From positions 1-63,213 of the forward strand of contig NZ_PNFB01000024.1 in the NCBI RefSeq assembly GCF_003347015.1: DNA of 63,213 nt, given 5' to 3'. The DNA is from Brachybacterium sp. YJGR34 (GTDB taxonomy: Bacteria; Actinomycetota; Actinomycetes; Actinomycetales; Dermabacteraceae). The notes below the pieces were generated by a model that was not told the DNA's origin, made no database searches, and saw nothing but the letters and a program-made list of their open reading frames with translations. Positions within the stretch are counted from its first letter, which is position 1. Every line of letters starts with the position of its first letter. Positions 41,435-48,995 of the stretch are shown piece by piece. The position numbers were made by a program, and so were the translations under genes.

Positions 41435-42142
41435 TCAGTGCGCCTCGCCGAGCTCCGCGGCCGCGTCCCGGCCTGCCTGGAGGGAGCGCGAGAGGACCGC
41501 GTCGAGATGGTCGGACAGGGCGGTCATCGCCGCGTCGTGGTGGTGACGGCGCACCTTCTCGAGGATGAGGGCATGCTCCTGGAGCGCCTCGCGCGCGTCG
41601 AGGTGCACCGGGCCGCCCTCCCAGGTCTGACGCATGCGATGGGTGTGGGTGCTCAGGCTCTCGAACATCTGCGCCAGGTAGCGGTTGTCGGCGTGGCGGT
41701 AGAGGGTCTGGTGGAAGGCGGAATCGGCCTGGAAGTGCTCACGCAGCAGGGCGTAGTCCGGCTCGCCCATCGCCTCGATCCGCACCAGCACGTCCTCGTG
41801 GTGGGAATGGGCCGCCTCGAGGTCGGCGAGGAAGTCGTCGAAGTCCTCGAAGGCGCGATCCAGGACGGCCAGCTCGATCACCTTGCGGGCCTCGAGCAGC
41901 TCCGTGATCTGCGCGTCGTCGAGCATCGGCGCCACCACGTAGCCGCGCAGGGCCACGTACTCCACCAGGCCCGAGCGCTCGAGGGAGACCATCGCCTCGC
42001 GCACCGGCGTGGGCGAGACCTCCAGGTCACGGGCGAGCCCGTCGATGCTGAGGCGCGAGCCGGGCGCCCAGTGCGCCTCGAGGAGTCGCTGCAGGATGAG
42101 CTCTTCGACCTCGTCGCGCAGGACCTGTCGTCGGATGGCCAT
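41435..42142 (-). CDS. GntR/FCD regulator, paralogue B of the ATCCTATAGGAT regulon
   Basis: A 235-residue GntR/FCD regulator. The HTH (residues 1-74, recognition segment SPTPVREAMVSLERSGLVEY) is nearly identical to that of the paralogue at 30696, while the FCD domain (HFQADSAFHQTLYRHADN, HTHRMRQTWEGG) is more diverged. This implies common DNA sites with different effectors. A TTCCGATAGGAT operator 65 bp upstream suggests autoregulation. It lies between the apionate/erythrulose genes and the DUF3100-type transporter cluster, either of which it could control. Confidence 0.92.
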   Translation of the reverse strand: MAIRRQVLRDEVEELILQRLLEAHWAPGSRLSIDGLARDLEVSPTPVREAMVSLERSGLVEYVALRGYVVAPMLDDAQITELLEARKVIELAVLDRAFEDFDDFLADLEAAHSHHEDVLVRIEAMGEPDYALLREHFQADSAFHQTLYRHADNRYLAQMFESLSTHTHRMRQTWEGGPVHLDAREALQEHALILEKVRRHHHDAAMTALSDHLDAVLSRSLQAGRDAAAELGEAH

Positions 42143-42206
42143 GAGGTGGTTCCCTTCGGTCGTCCCGTTCCGCCGTTCGGGAGACCCACGGCGACGTTGA
42201 TCCGTT

Positions 42207-42218
42207 TTCCGATAGGAT
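42207..42218. promoter_or_regulatory. TTCCGATAGGAT operator upstream of GntR paralogue B
   Basis: A 10/12 match to ATCCTATAGGAT, centred 70 bp upstream of the regulator ATG at 42142. It lies in an AT-richer patch also containing GATCCG. Confidence 0.62.
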
Positions 42219-42324
42219 ACCCGGCCGCTCCGGCACGGGGGCGGGTTCGCGCCGTGTCAGCCGGCGCAGGTACGGCCCCGGGCCCCCGCAGCCCGGTCGC
42301 CGCGCCGCGCGCCCTGCCGCGCGC

Positions 42325-42855
42325 TCAGAGCGCCCCGGTCAGACGCAGGGAGATCTCGGCGACCACGGCCGAGCCCACGTAGGTCCCCGCGAACACGAGG
42401 ATCGCGATGAGCAGGATCTTCCATCCGGAGCGCTTGAGCACGCCGATCTCCAGCGAGCTGATGGCGAAGCCCGCATAGGCCAGCGGCGGCACCGCCAGGG
42501 CGAGGAAGTCGATCCCCTCGACGAGCGGGAAGATCACCCCGGCCCAGGGCAGCATCGGCAGGGTGAACAGCACGGCGACCAGCGAGATCCAGGCGACCGA
42601 GGGCAGGCGCAGGGGCACGTACCGGGTCAGCAGCAGCCCCAGCACGGCCATGCCGTAGAGGACGGCGAGCCCGATCACGATGTCCGGCACGGACAGCTCG
42701 GTCGCGATCGCCTGGATCGGCACCGAGATCAGGGAGATGATCGCGAGGTCCCGCAAGGTGGGGCCCAGCGCGATCCTCCGTTCATCGGGTCCCGAGGACT
42801 CGAGGCCGGCGAGGTCGTCGGCGGGCTCCTGGGAGGTGGCGTCGGCGGCGGTCAT
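42325..42855 (-). CDS. Small membrane protein, partner of the DUF3100-type protein
   Basis: A 176-residue protein. A hydrophilic N terminus of about 30 residues is followed by about five membrane helices (LRDLAIISLISVPIQAIATE, VIGLAVLYGMAVLGLLL, WISLVAVLFTLPMLPWAGV, FLALAVPPLAYAGFAI and the last near ILLIAILVFAGTYVGSA). Its ATG overlaps the stop of the larger membrane gene (42852-42855), so the two are co-translated and probably form one complex. I do not recognise a specific family. Its position suggests the small subunit of a two-part transporter. Confidence 0.75.
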   Translation of the reverse strand: MTAADATSQEPADDLAGLESSGPDERRIALGPTLRDLAIISLISVPIQAIATELSVPDIVIGLAVLYGMAVLGLLLTRYVPLRLPSVAWISLVAVLFTLPMLPWAGVIFPLVEGIDFLALAVPPLAYAGFAISSLEIGVLKRSGWKILLIAILVFAGTYVGSAVVAEISLRLTGAL

Positions 42856-43700
42856 CGGGCGGCTCCTTCCCGGCGGGCGGTGCGGCCCCGGGCGCTGCCC
42901 GGGTCCTCGGGGCGGGCACGGCGGTACATCCACTCCACCAGCGGCAGTGCCACGAAGAGGCTCACGTACATGCCGGTGGCGTAGGTGAGCAGGTTCGAGG
43001 AGCCGGCGAGCGCCGTGATCGTCTCCGCGGCCCCGGGCTCCGCCGCGGCGAGCGCGCCGGAGCAGGCGGCCATCATCGACCCGGAGCCGACGCCGCACGC
43101 CATGGCCAGCGCCTCGACGCTGAACACCCCCGCGGTCGAGAGCAGCGAGGCGATGACCGCGAAGATGAAGGTCCCGAACAGGGTGCCCATGACGTAGACG
43201 CCGAGCACGCCGGTGCCCTCGGGGCTGCGCAGCCCGTAGCGGTCGGCGATGATCGCGATGTTGGGCTCGCGGGCGATCGAGTGGACGGCACCGATGGACT
43301 CACGGCCCATCCTCAGCACCCACACCGCGATCGGGAAGGCCAGCAGGATGGTGCCGAGGTTGCCGATCTCCTGCAGCAGCAGCGCCGGGCCGGAGCGGAT
43401 GACCAGCTCGATCCCGGGGCCGATGTCCGCCCCGAACCGCGCGATGAAGGGCATGATCGCGACGACGATCAGGGGGCTCGCGGCGGCGGCGCGGCGGACC
43501 GGCATGATGGCGGTCGCGGCTCTGACGACGTTCGGGTTCAGCACCAGCGCCAGGGCGAAGGCGAACAGCATCGGCAGCAGCAGGATGGTGCCGATGCCGA
43601 TCGGGATCGCGCGGACCCCGATGAGCTGGCAGACCACACCGATGATCAGGACGGCGAGGTGCAGCGGCCACAGCTGGGCCAGACCTCGTGCGGTCTCCAT
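42852..43700 (-). CDS. DUF3100-type polytopic membrane protein, probable transporter
   Basis: A 282-residue membrane protein with about eight helices, resembling the DUF3100 family. Distinctive stretches are VRAIPIGIGTILLLPMLFAF, the acidic loop after LLQEIGNLGTILLAFPIAVW, REPNIAIIADRYGL, and a GVGSGSMMAACSGALAAAEP segment reminiscent of substrate-binding re-entrant loops. The ATG at 43700 follows GAGGAGG. Together with the smaller protein at 42325 and two upstream Gfo/Idh dehydrogenases it may import a sugar derivative or inositol. The function has not been established to my knowledge. Confidence 0.72.
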   Translation of the reverse strand: METARGLAQLWPLHLAVLIIGVVCQLIGVRAIPIGIGTILLLPMLFAFALALVLNPNVVRAATAIMPVRRAAAASPLIVVAIMPFIARFGADIGPGIELVIRSGPALLLQEIGNLGTILLAFPIAVWVLRMGRESIGAVHSIAREPNIAIIADRYGLRSPEGTGVLGVYVMGTLFGTFIFAVIASLLSTAGVFSVEALAMACGVGSGSMMAACSGALAAAEPGAAETITALAGSSNLLTYATGMYVSLFVALPLVEWMYRRARPEDPGSARGRTARREGAAR

Positions 43701-43719
43701 GGGACCTCCTCGGGGACGG

Positions 43720-43758
43720 GCCGACGCACCCGTCGCGCTCGACGGGAGGTGCGTCGGC
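43720..43758. terminator. Hairpin between the Gfo/Idh operon and the DUF3100-type genes
   Basis: GCCGACGCACC at 43720-43730 pairs exactly with 43748-43758. It lies between the stop of the Gfo/Idh gene (43834) and the start at 43700, so it may end or attenuate read-through into the transporter genes. Confidence 0.6.
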
Positions 43759-43833
43759 GCGGAAAGCTCCCCGGAGGATAATCCCCCTGGTCCTGATCCC
43801 GGAAATCGCGCACCCGGGCGTGCGCGGCCGCCG

Positions 43834-44835
43834 TCAGATGCTGGAGAGCGCCACCGGCTGCCCCGTGCGCACGGACTCCTGGGCGGCGGCGACGACCCGC
43901 ACGGTCCGCAGGCCCACGTCGCCCGTGGGCTCGACCGCCTGCCCGTCGCGCACAGCGGCGAGGAAGGCGTCCAGCAGCAGGGCGTCGGTGTCCACGCCGT
44001 AGGCGACCCACTGCCCGGGGCCTCCGACGTGCTGGGAGAAGGCGTCGACCTGCAGCTGGCCGCCGGTGCCGAGCGCCTGCAGGCGCAGCCCTCCCCAGGT
44101 GGGGGCATCCGCCGGCTGGGACCAGGAGCAGTCGATGGTGGCGACCAGCCCGGAGCCGTAGGTCAGGGTGACCAGTCCCCCGGTCTCGGCGCCCTCGCCG
44201 GCCCGGTCGGCGTAGAGGATCCGGTTCGTCACGGCATGGACGGTGAGCGGCTCGCCGAACATGGCATCGAGGATCTCGGCGAGGTGCACGGTGTGGTCCA
44301 CGAGGGAGCCGCCGCCGGCCAGCTCGACGTCCGTGAACCAGTCGCGGGCCAGCGGCAGCATGCCGTTGTTGGTGCCGGTGAGGCCGACGATCTCGCCGAG
44401 CGTGCCGTCGGCGACCGCGGTGCGCATCGCCTCAACCGCCGGGGAGAAGTGCACCGGGAAGGCGGTCATGAGCACCACGCCGGCCTCACGGCAGGCGGCG
44501 ACCATCGCCTCGGCGTCGGCGACGGTGGTGGCCAGCGGCTTCTCGCACAGCACGTGCACGCCGCGGCGGGCGGCCTCCAGCACGAGCTCCCGGTGGTGCG
44601 CGTTGGCGCTGGTGACCACGATGGCGTCGGGGCCCTCGGGCCACGCCTCCCAGGCCTCCGCGTAGGAGCCGACGATCCGCGCGGCCACCACGTCGCCGAA
44701 GGCGTCGGGATCGGCGACGACGAGGTCGACGTCGGGCCGGGCGTCGAGGGCGGTGGCATAGGAGGTCGCGTGGGTGTGCGCGCAGCTCATGAGCGCGACC
44801 CGGAGAGGTGCGGCGGGAGTGGTCTCAGTCAGCAT
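43834..44835 (-). CDS. Gfo/Idh/MocA-family oxidoreductase, variant N terminus
   Basis: A 333-residue NAD(P)-dependent sugar dehydrogenase-like protein. The conserved CEKPLA motif, the substrate-domain GGGSLVDHTVHLAEIL and C-terminal helix are present. The N-terminal nucleotide loop reads ALMSCAHTHATSYA with no GxGxxG glycines, so cofactor binding is unusual or the enzyme has diverged. It overlaps the upstream Gfo/Idh gene by 7 bp. The family includes inositol, glucose-fructose and D-apiose dehydrogenases; the substrate here is unknown. Confidence 0.82.
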   Translation of the reverse strand: MLTETTPAAPLRVALMSCAHTHATSYATALDARPDVDLVVADPDAFGDVVAARIVGSYAEAWEAWPEGPDAIVVTSANAHHRELVLEAARRGVHVLCEKPLATTVADAEAMVAACREAGVVLMTAFPVHFSPAVEAMRTAVADGTLGEIVGLTGTNNGMLPLARDWFTDVELAGGGSLVDHTVHLAEILDAMFGEPLTVHAVTNRILYADRAGEGAETGGLVTLTYGSGLVATIDCSWSQPADAPTWGGLRLQALGTGGQLQVDAFSQHVGGPGQWVAYGVDTDALLLDAFLAAVRDGQAVEPTGDVGLRTVRVVAAAQESVRTGQPVALSSI

Positions 44836-45821
44836 GCGATGCTCCGTCCGGTGCGCAGGGATTCCTGGGCCGCGCGGGAGACCTCGACGGCGACCACGCC
44901 GTCGGCCGCGTCGACCCGGGCGGGGGCGCCGCCGGCGAGCGCGCCGGCGAACTCGACGATCTCCGCGGCGTAGGGGTCGGCCAAGGTGGCGACGTCGGGC
45001 AGGAAGCCGTCGCCGCGGCTCTGGCGGGCGGCGGCGACCTCGTCGAAGGTGATGCCGACGTCCCCGGCGGAGTCGTACTGGAGACGTCCGCCGTCCCCGG
45101 CGAGATCGAAGGTGTAGCGGAAGTCGGTGCCGACCGGTCCCCAGAATCCGCGGCAGTGGCTGATCGCCCCGGAGCGGTGGGTGAGGACGGCGTGAGCCGT
45201 GCGCACGGTGGCAGTGCCGGCGGCGATCGACTGCTGGGCGTAGACGCGCTCCACGGGGCCCGCGAGCCAGATCGCCTGGTCGATGTCGTGGATCATCTGG
45301 TCCATGACGATCCCGCCGGAGAGCTCCTCGTCGGCGAACCAGGAGCGGTCCGGCAGCGAGCCGGTGCGCTCGAAGCGCAGCACCGCGAGGGCACCGACGG
45401 CGCCGGTGTCGATCGCCCGCTTCGCCGCCGCGTACTGCGGGAAGAAGCGCACCACGTGCGCGGGGTACAGGGTCCGGCCGGCGCGCTCGGCGTGCTCGAG
45501 CATCGCGCGGGCGTCCTCGGGGGTCAGCGCCAGCGGCTTCTCGCAGATCACGTCCTTGCCGGCGTCCAGGGCGGCGTGGACGACCTCGGGGTGCGCGGGG
45601 GTGGGGGTGCAGACGTCGACGACGTCCACCGCCTCCAGCAGCTCCTCGAGCGTGGCGTGGACCCTCGCGCCGGTCTCGACGGCGAAGTCCTCCGCCCCGT
45701 CATGGCTGTAGCAGTGCGTCTCGGCGCCGATCTCGCTCCATCCGGGCACATGGGCCCGGGAGATGGAGCCGGTGCCGACGACGCCGACGCGCAGCGGCGG
45801 CGCGGTGTCCTCGAGGGGCAT
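44829..45821 (-). CDS. Gfo/Idh/MocA-family oxidoreductase
   Basis: A 330-residue dehydrogenase with a normal nucleotide motif GVVGTGSISRAH, the CEKPLAL motif and the catalytic segment GGIVMDQMIHDIDQAIWL containing the Asp/His pair. The ATG at 45821 is preferred; the upstream in-frame ATG adds a Pro-rich leader. It overlaps the second Gfo/Idh gene by 7 bp. The pair could perform oxidation and re-reduction steps as in inositol or 1,5-anhydro-sugar pathways. One of the two could also be a D-apiose dehydrogenase, as ApsD belongs to this family, but no lactonase is adjacent. Confidence 0.85.
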   Translation of the reverse strand: MPLEDTAPPLRVGVVGTGSISRAHVPGWSEIGAETHCYSHDGAEDFAVETGARVHATLEELLEAVDVVDVCTPTPAHPEVVHAALDAGKDVICEKPLALTPEDARAMLEHAERAGRTLYPAHVVRFFPQYAAAKRAIDTGAVGALAVLRFERTGSLPDRSWFADEELSGGIVMDQMIHDIDQAIWLAGPVERVYAQQSIAAGTATVRTAHAVLTHRSGAISHCRGFWGPVGTDFRYTFDLAGDGGRLQYDSAGDVGITFDEVAAARQSRGDGFLPDVATLADPYAAEIVEFAGALAGGAPARVDAADGVVAVEVSRAAQESLRTGRSIAC

Positions 45822-45950
45822 GGCGGGTCTCTCAGTCAGGGGAGGGAGCGGGGGCACTGTCGATCCTAGCCACCTCGGCGGGAATTTCGAAGGGTGGTTG
45901 CTGAATCAATCGGCCGGGGCGACCAGGCTCCCCGCTCCCGTCACGGATCG

Positions 45951-46943
45951 TCACAGCATCCCGCGCACCGTCTCGCCGATCGCCCGGACGCTCACGCCGT
46001 AGCGATCCTCGAGGGTGGGCAGGGCGCCGGCCTCGAGGAAGGCGTCGGGCAGGCCGATCGAGGTGACCCTCTCCCCCAGACCACGGGAGGCGACGGTCCG
46101 GGCGACCGTGTCGAACAGGCCGCCCACCACGGAGTGGTTCTCGGCGGTGAGGACCAGGCGGCCCTTGCCGAGCTGGGCCACGAGGGCCTCCTCGTCGAAG
46201 GGCTTGATGGTGGGGGCATGCAGCACGGCCACGCCGATGCCGTCCCGCTCGAGCTCCTTCGCCGCCTCGAGGACCCGCTCGGTCATCAGGCCGCTGGAGA
46301 CGAACAGGACGTCCGCGCCGTCGCGCAGGAGCTTCGCCCGCCCGAGCTCGAAGGTGTAGCCGTATTCGTCGAGCACGGCGGGCACCTTTCCGCGCAGCAG
46401 GCGCAGATAGGTGGGCCCGTCGGAGGCGGCGAGCTGCGGCACGGCCTGCTGGATGTCGATCGCGTCGCACGGGTCGACGATGGTGAGGTTCGGGGCTCCG
46501 CGCAGGATCGCGAGGTCGTCCGTGGCCGCGTGCGACGGGCCGTAGCCGGTGGTCAGACCGGGCAGCGCGCACACCAGGTTCACGTTGAGGTTCGCCTCCG
46601 CGATGTCCAGCAGCAGGAAGTCGTAGGCGCGGCGGGTGGCGAACACCGAGTAGGTCGAGGCGAAGGGGACGTACCCATCCATGGCCAGGCCCGTGGCCGC
46701 GCCGAGCAGCGCCTGCTCGGCCATGCCGATCTGGTAGAAGCGCTCGGGCATGGCATCGCGGAAGATGTGCAGGTCGGTGTACTTCGCGAGGTCCGCGGAG
46801 AGGCCGACGATGCGCTCGTCCTGCCGCGCGGCGTCCACCAGGGCGTGGCCGAGCGGAGCCGGGACGGCGCGCTGACCGTCCTTGACGAGGTCCGCGCTCA
46901 TCGCGCCGGACCGGAGGTTCTGGGGGATCGTGCTCTGGTTCAT
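45951..46943 (-). CDS. Transketolase C-terminal subunit (split transketolase)
   Basis: A 330-residue protein covering the pyrimidine-binding and C-terminal domains of transketolase. The catalytic Glu lies in FYQIGMAEQALLGAATG, followed by FASTYSVFATRRAYDF and the C-terminal domain from about residue 190 (GADVLFVSSGLMTERVLEAA, HAPTIKPFD). It needs the separate N-terminal subunit encoded just upstream, with which it overlaps by 4 bp. Split transketolases act in specialised pathways, for example apulose-4-phosphate transketolase AptAB or sugar-derivative routes. The ATG at 46943 is chosen over the longer Arg-rich frame. Confidence 0.9.
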   Translation of the reverse strand: MNQSTIPQNLRSGAMSADLVKDGQRAVPAPLGHALVDAARQDERIVGLSADLAKYTDLHIFRDAMPERFYQIGMAEQALLGAATGLAMDGYVPFASTYSVFATRRAYDFLLLDIAEANLNVNLVCALPGLTTGYGPSHAATDDLAILRGAPNLTIVDPCDAIDIQQAVPQLAASDGPTYLRLLRGKVPAVLDEYGYTFELGRAKLLRDGADVLFVSSGLMTERVLEAAKELERDGIGVAVLHAPTIKPFDEEALVAQLGKGRLVLTAENHSVVGGLFDTVARTVASRGLGERVTSIGLPDAFLEAGALPTLEDRYGVSVRAIGETVRGML

Positions 46944-47818
46944 CGTCCGCTCTCCTGCATCAGCACCTGGTGGCTCTCGGCCAGCTTCTCGTGGGCCACG
47001 GACCATTCCTCCTGGTCGACCTTCATGAAGTGCAGCTTCTCGCGCGCCTCGAGGAAGTCGACGCCCTTGCCGAGCGTGGTGTCCACGATGAGCACCCGCG
47101 GGCGCGGGTCCTCCGTCTCCCGCAGCTCGATGAGGTGGCACAGCAGCGCCTCGACGTCGTGCCCGTCGCAGCGGCGCACGATCCAGCCGAAGGCCTCGAA
47201 CTTGTCGGTGACCGGCTCCATCGAGAGCATCTGGGTGGACTTCCCGTCGGCCTGCTGATCGTTGAAGTCGACGATCGCGATGAGGTTGTCCAGCTCGTGG
47301 TGGGCGGCCACGGCCGCGGCCTCCCAGGTCGACCCCTCACCGAGCTCTCCGTCGGAGAGCAGGTTGTAGACGAAGCGGTCGGACCCTTTGCGCTTCAGGC
47401 CCATCGCCACGCCGTTCGCGATCCCGAGGCCGTGGCCGAGGGAGCCGCCGGAGATCTCGACGCCGGGGGTGTAGGTGCGCATCGAGGACATCGGGAGGCG
47501 GGAGTCGTCGCTCGCGTAGGTCTGCAGCTCCTCCACGGGGAGGAACTTCGCCTCGGTGAGCGCGGCGTAGAGCGCGAGCGCGTAGTGCCCGATGGAGAGC
47601 TGGAAGCGGTCGCGGTCCTCGCTGTCCGGCTCCAGCGGGTCCAGATGCAGCTGATCCGTGTACAGCACGGCGAGGACATCGGCGATGTCGAGGGCCTGGC
47701 CGATGTAGCCCTGGCCCTGCACCTCCGCCTGGATCAGGGCGTACTGGCGGATGCGATGGGCGGCCTCGCGGATGCGCAGGATCCGCTCGGGGTCGAGCGG
47801 CGTCGGGGATGACGTCAC
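46940..47818 (-). CDS. Transketolase N-terminal subunit (split transketolase)
   Basis: A 292-residue thiamine-diphosphate-binding subunit. The TPP motif is LSDGELGEGSTWEAAAVAAH followed by VDFNDQQADG; the usual GDGE is SDGE here. The catalytic His region is FQLSIGHYALALY, and GSLGHGLGIANGVAMGLK is present. The GTG at 47818 has GAGAGGAAC upstream and overlaps the regulator stop (GTGA at 47815-47818). It forms a transketolase with the next gene and is probably controlled by the preceding GntR protein. Confidence 0.9.
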   Translation of the reverse strand: MTSSPTPLDPERILRIREAAHRIRQYALIQAEVQGQGYIGQALDIADVLAVLYTDQLHLDPLEPDSEDRDRFQLSIGHYALALYAALTEAKFLPVEELQTYASDDSRLPMSSMRTYTPGVEISGGSLGHGLGIANGVAMGLKRKGSDRFVYNLLSDGELGEGSTWEAAAVAAHHELDNLIAIVDFNDQQADGKSTQMLSMEPVTDKFEAFGWIVRRCDGHDVEALLCHLIELRETEDPRPRVLIVDTTLGKGVDFLEAREKLHFMKVDQEEWSVAHEKLAESHQVLMQESGR

Positions 47819-48567
47819 GGTCGTTCCTCTCCTCGGGTGGGGGTGGTCTCTGACTTCGGGGTGGTCGTGCGGGAGATCCGGCGCCATCGGTCGAAGTGCT
47901 CAGTCATCGCGGCGGCGACCGCCTCCCGACGGCGGGAGCGCAGGGCGCGGGTGATCTCGAAGTGCACGGCGTCGCTGGCGAACATCTCCGGCACCTGGCC
48001 GCCGTTGGCCGCGATCTCCTTGCTGATCACGACGCGACGACGCTCGAGCAGAAGGTCGTGCAGCGCATGGTTCATGCCGCCCGCGACGTAGCTCATGATC
48101 GGATTGCCGAGGATCTCGAACAGCGCGAGGTGGAAGGCGTGGTCGGCCGTGAGTCCGCCGGCGAAGTCCCGGTTCGCGGAGGCATCGACCATCGCGTAGA
48201 CGAGGTCCTCGAGCTCGTGGATCTGCTTGTCCGTGACCCGCTCGACCACCCGCGGGGCGATCGCCACCTCGAGCATCTCGCGCGCCTCGGCGATCTGGGC
48301 GACGCTGACCATGCCGGCGCGCAGCATCAGCTCGAACACGTTGCCGCTGCCGCCGTCGAAGGAGGGGGCGACCAGGAGGTTCCCGCTGCCCTGCACCTTC
48401 TTCAGCATGCCCAGCATCTGCAGCCCGGACAGTCGTTCCCGGACCCGGGCCCGGGACATGCCGCTGACCTCGGCGAGCCGCCTCTCGGTGGGGATCAGGG
48501 TCCCGCCCTCGGCCTCGGTCCCCTCACGGACGAGGGTGTCGAGGAACTCCAGCGTCTCGGCGTCCAC
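47815..48567 (-). CDS. GntR-family regulator with FCD domain
   Basis: A 250-residue regulator. The HTH reads LIPTERRLAEVSGMSRARVRERLSGLQMLG and the FCD domain has ADHAFHLALFEILGN and the C-terminal DAVHFEITRAL. The GTG at 48567 follows AAGGAGGT closely, which is the best ribosome site; the ATG at 48588 is an alternative. It is divergent from the SDR at 48996 and coupled to the transketolase genes. Four TGGTCnGACCA-type sites in the shared 428-bp region are its likely operators. Confidence 0.88.
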   Translation of the reverse strand: MDAETLEFLDTLVREGTEAEGGTLIPTERRLAEVSGMSRARVRERLSGLQMLGMLKKVQGSGNLLVAPSFDGGSGNVFELMLRAGMVSVAQIAEAREMLEVAIAPRVVERVTDKQIHELEDLVYAMVDASANRDFAGGLTADHAFHLALFEILGNPIMSYVAGGMNHALHDLLLERRRVVISKEIAANGGQVPEMFASDAVHFEITRALRSRRREAVAAAMTEHFDRWRRISRTTTPKSETTPTRGEERP

Positions 48568-48762
48568 CTGACCTCCTTCGGTCGGCATCGGAACGGGCGG
48601 TGCATGGCCGAGGTGAGGGGCGGGTGCCGCACCCTCGCGGCGGTGCCGTCGGCGTGGGGACGATGCAAGCACGCGGCGAGGGGGCGGGCAATCGGGACGC
48701 CCCGCGTCCTCGGCGGACCGTTCAGGAACGGTGCAGGTCATCATCGGTTCCCACCGCCACAG

Positions 48763-48777
48763 AATTGGTCGACCATT
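48763..48777. promoter_or_regulatory. FadR-type site 1 (core TGGTCGACCA)
   Basis: AATTGGTCGACCATT contains the perfect palindrome TGGTCGACCA at 48766-48775, with the near-symmetrical AATTGG/CCATT flanks seen in LldR/FadR operators. Confidence 0.7.
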
Positions 48778-48824
48778 ATTGCGCATCACGCCGTGCAGGC
48801 TGCCGCCCACGACCGCCGCCGCAG

Positions 48825-48835
48825 TGGTCTGACCA
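48825..48835. promoter_or_regulatory. FadR-type site 2 (TGGTCTGACCA)
   Basis: A perfect 5+1+5 inverted repeat matching the E. coli FadR core TGGTCnGACCA. Its centre is 60 bp from site 1. Confidence 0.7.
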
Positions 48836-48906
48836 ATCATGGGCACCTTTCATGCCTCTGAACTGCACCGATGACCTGAGGGAGGGTAAGCGCTCGGGAC
48901 GAACGG

Positions 48907-48917
48907 TTGTCCGACCA
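48907..48917. promoter_or_regulatory. FadR-type site 3 (TTGTCCGACCA)
   Basis: One mismatch (TTGTC for TGGTC) from the perfect repeat, 82 bp downstream of site 2 and 79 bp before the SDR ATG. Confidence 0.55.
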
Positions 48918-48960
48918 CTCCTGCGCTCACTACCGTCAGCGCCGTTCGTTCCGGGGCTCT

Positions 48961-48971
48961 TGGCCCGACCA
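48961..48971. promoter_or_regulatory. FadR-type site 4 (TGGCCCGACCA)
   Basis: One mismatch from TGGTCnGACCA; 25 bp before the SDR ATG and so positioned to overlap the transcription or translation start. Confidence 0.55.
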
Positions 48972-48995
48972 CACCGACGTGAGGGGAGTGCCCCG

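Larger units (their letters stand above)
48568..48995. promoter_or_regulatory. Divergent control region with four FadR-type sites
   Basis: A 428-bp gene-free region between divergent genes. It holds four sites matching TGGTCnGACCA: 48763-48777, 48825-48835, 48907-48917 and 48961-48971. Only the first lacks a centre base. An AT-rich patch at 48776-48786 may contain a promoter. A CATG-rich stretch near 48837-48853 is unassigned. Confidence 0.6.

Noticed and set aside
45858..45950. GATCCTAG near 45865 as a member of the GntR operator family
   Set aside because: Only half the palindrome matches, so it is not distinguishable from chance.
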